Part shown: positions 40,644 through 40,695 of the stretch, piece by piece | Position numbering within the stretch: the first letter of the stretch is position 1 | How the letters are laid out: each line of letters opens with the position of its first letter | From: JALYNX01 sp963724825 | Lineage (GTDB): Bacteria; Actinomycetota; Acidimicrobiia; Spongiisociales; ZC4RG35 | Direction of reading: 5' to 3' | DNA length: 40,695 nucleotides | NCBI GenBank assembly: GCA_963724825.1 | Contig: CAVRWT010000010.1 | Location: 1-40,695 of the forward strand | Position numbers and translations under genes: made by a program | Notes under the pieces: model-generated | Database searches by the model: none | Told to the model about the DNA's origin: nothing | Seen by the model: only the letters and a program-made list of their open reading frames with translations

Positions 40644-40695
40644 TCAGCCCGTGTTTCGCATTCCGGTGGCGATCCCGTTCACGGTGAGCAGGAGA
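40644..40695 (-). CDS. ppc: C-terminal end of phosphoenolpyruvate carboxylase (partial)
   Basis: The last 16 residues read LLLTVNGIATGMRNTG before TGA at 40646-40644. Bacterial PEP carboxylases end in 'vtI.GIaaGmRNTG', whose terminal Gly is catalytically important. The body of the gene lies beyond the right edge. The palindromic repeat follows directly. Confidence 0.8.
   Translation of the reverse strand, partial: LLLTVNGIATGMRNTG

Noticed and set aside
1..40695. CRISPR array, prophage, insertion sequence, tRNA or rRNA genes
   Set aside because: No regularly spaced repeats, transposase, integrase, phage structural genes or tRNA/rRNA signatures were recognised.

Overview
The window is high-GC DNA from an actinomycete (Actinomycetota). 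Signs are an InhA-like enoyl-ACP reductase, DUF3052, a 13E12/DUF222-HNH gene behind a LexA box of the GAAC-N4-GTTC type, a SepIVA-like DivIVA relative next to coaD, and frequent GTG/TTG and leaderless starts. The gene order rpmB, recG, rsmD, coaD, sepIVA-like, DUF177, rpmF, plsX, rnc, mutM, acyP, smc, ftsY is an extended form of the actinobacterial core order. The mix with non-mycobacterial genes suggests a deep-branching class such as Acidimicrobiia; that placement is inference.

Layout. 1-130: tail of a methyltransferase. 131-655: no gene, but a stretch dense in UUCG and GNRA hairpins that looks like a plus-strand structured RNA. 656-3556: a frameshifted PH/SHOCT gene, its intact tandem paralogue, and an acyl-CoA synthetase. 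3690-5956: HEAT protein, small conserved protein, membrane protein, FabI/InhA. 5953-7734: orphan histidine kinase. 7801-11126: hydrolase, membrane-anchored MurF-type ligase and D-Ala-D-Ala ligase, a probable peptidoglycan-precursor unit. 11188-24996: the core cluster (translation, CoA and phospholipid synthesis, RNA processing, DNA repair, chromosome organisation, SRP receptor, cytidine deaminase). 24999-33353: mostly minus strand, with DUF3052, an FMN-type oxidase, a frameshifted SOS-controlled HNH gene, ETF beta and alpha, thymidine phosphorylase and a large flippase/pseudokinase fusion. 33378-36637: an arginine operon. 36771-40695: CYTH protein, rhodanese-MoeB protein, SIMPL lipoprotein, alkyltransferase-like protein, frameshifted upp, and the end of ppc.

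The most notable content is the arginine operon. It encodes an N-acetylornithine carbamoyltransferase (Xanthomonas AOTCase type), a fused N-acetylglutamate kinase/synthase with a vertebrate-type acetyltransferase domain, and a short ArgC. Together they imply arginine synthesis through acetylated intermediates up to N-acetylcitrulline, instead of the argCJBDFRGH route usual in actinobacteria.

Other points: a short palindromic repeat family with three copies in the window, each just 3' of a transcription unit; a LexA box sitting on the -10 of a leaderless HNH gene; and a flippase fused to a kinase-like domain that has lost its catalytic residues. Three loci carry small indels (PH paralogue, HNH gene, upp), which may be real decay or sequencing error.
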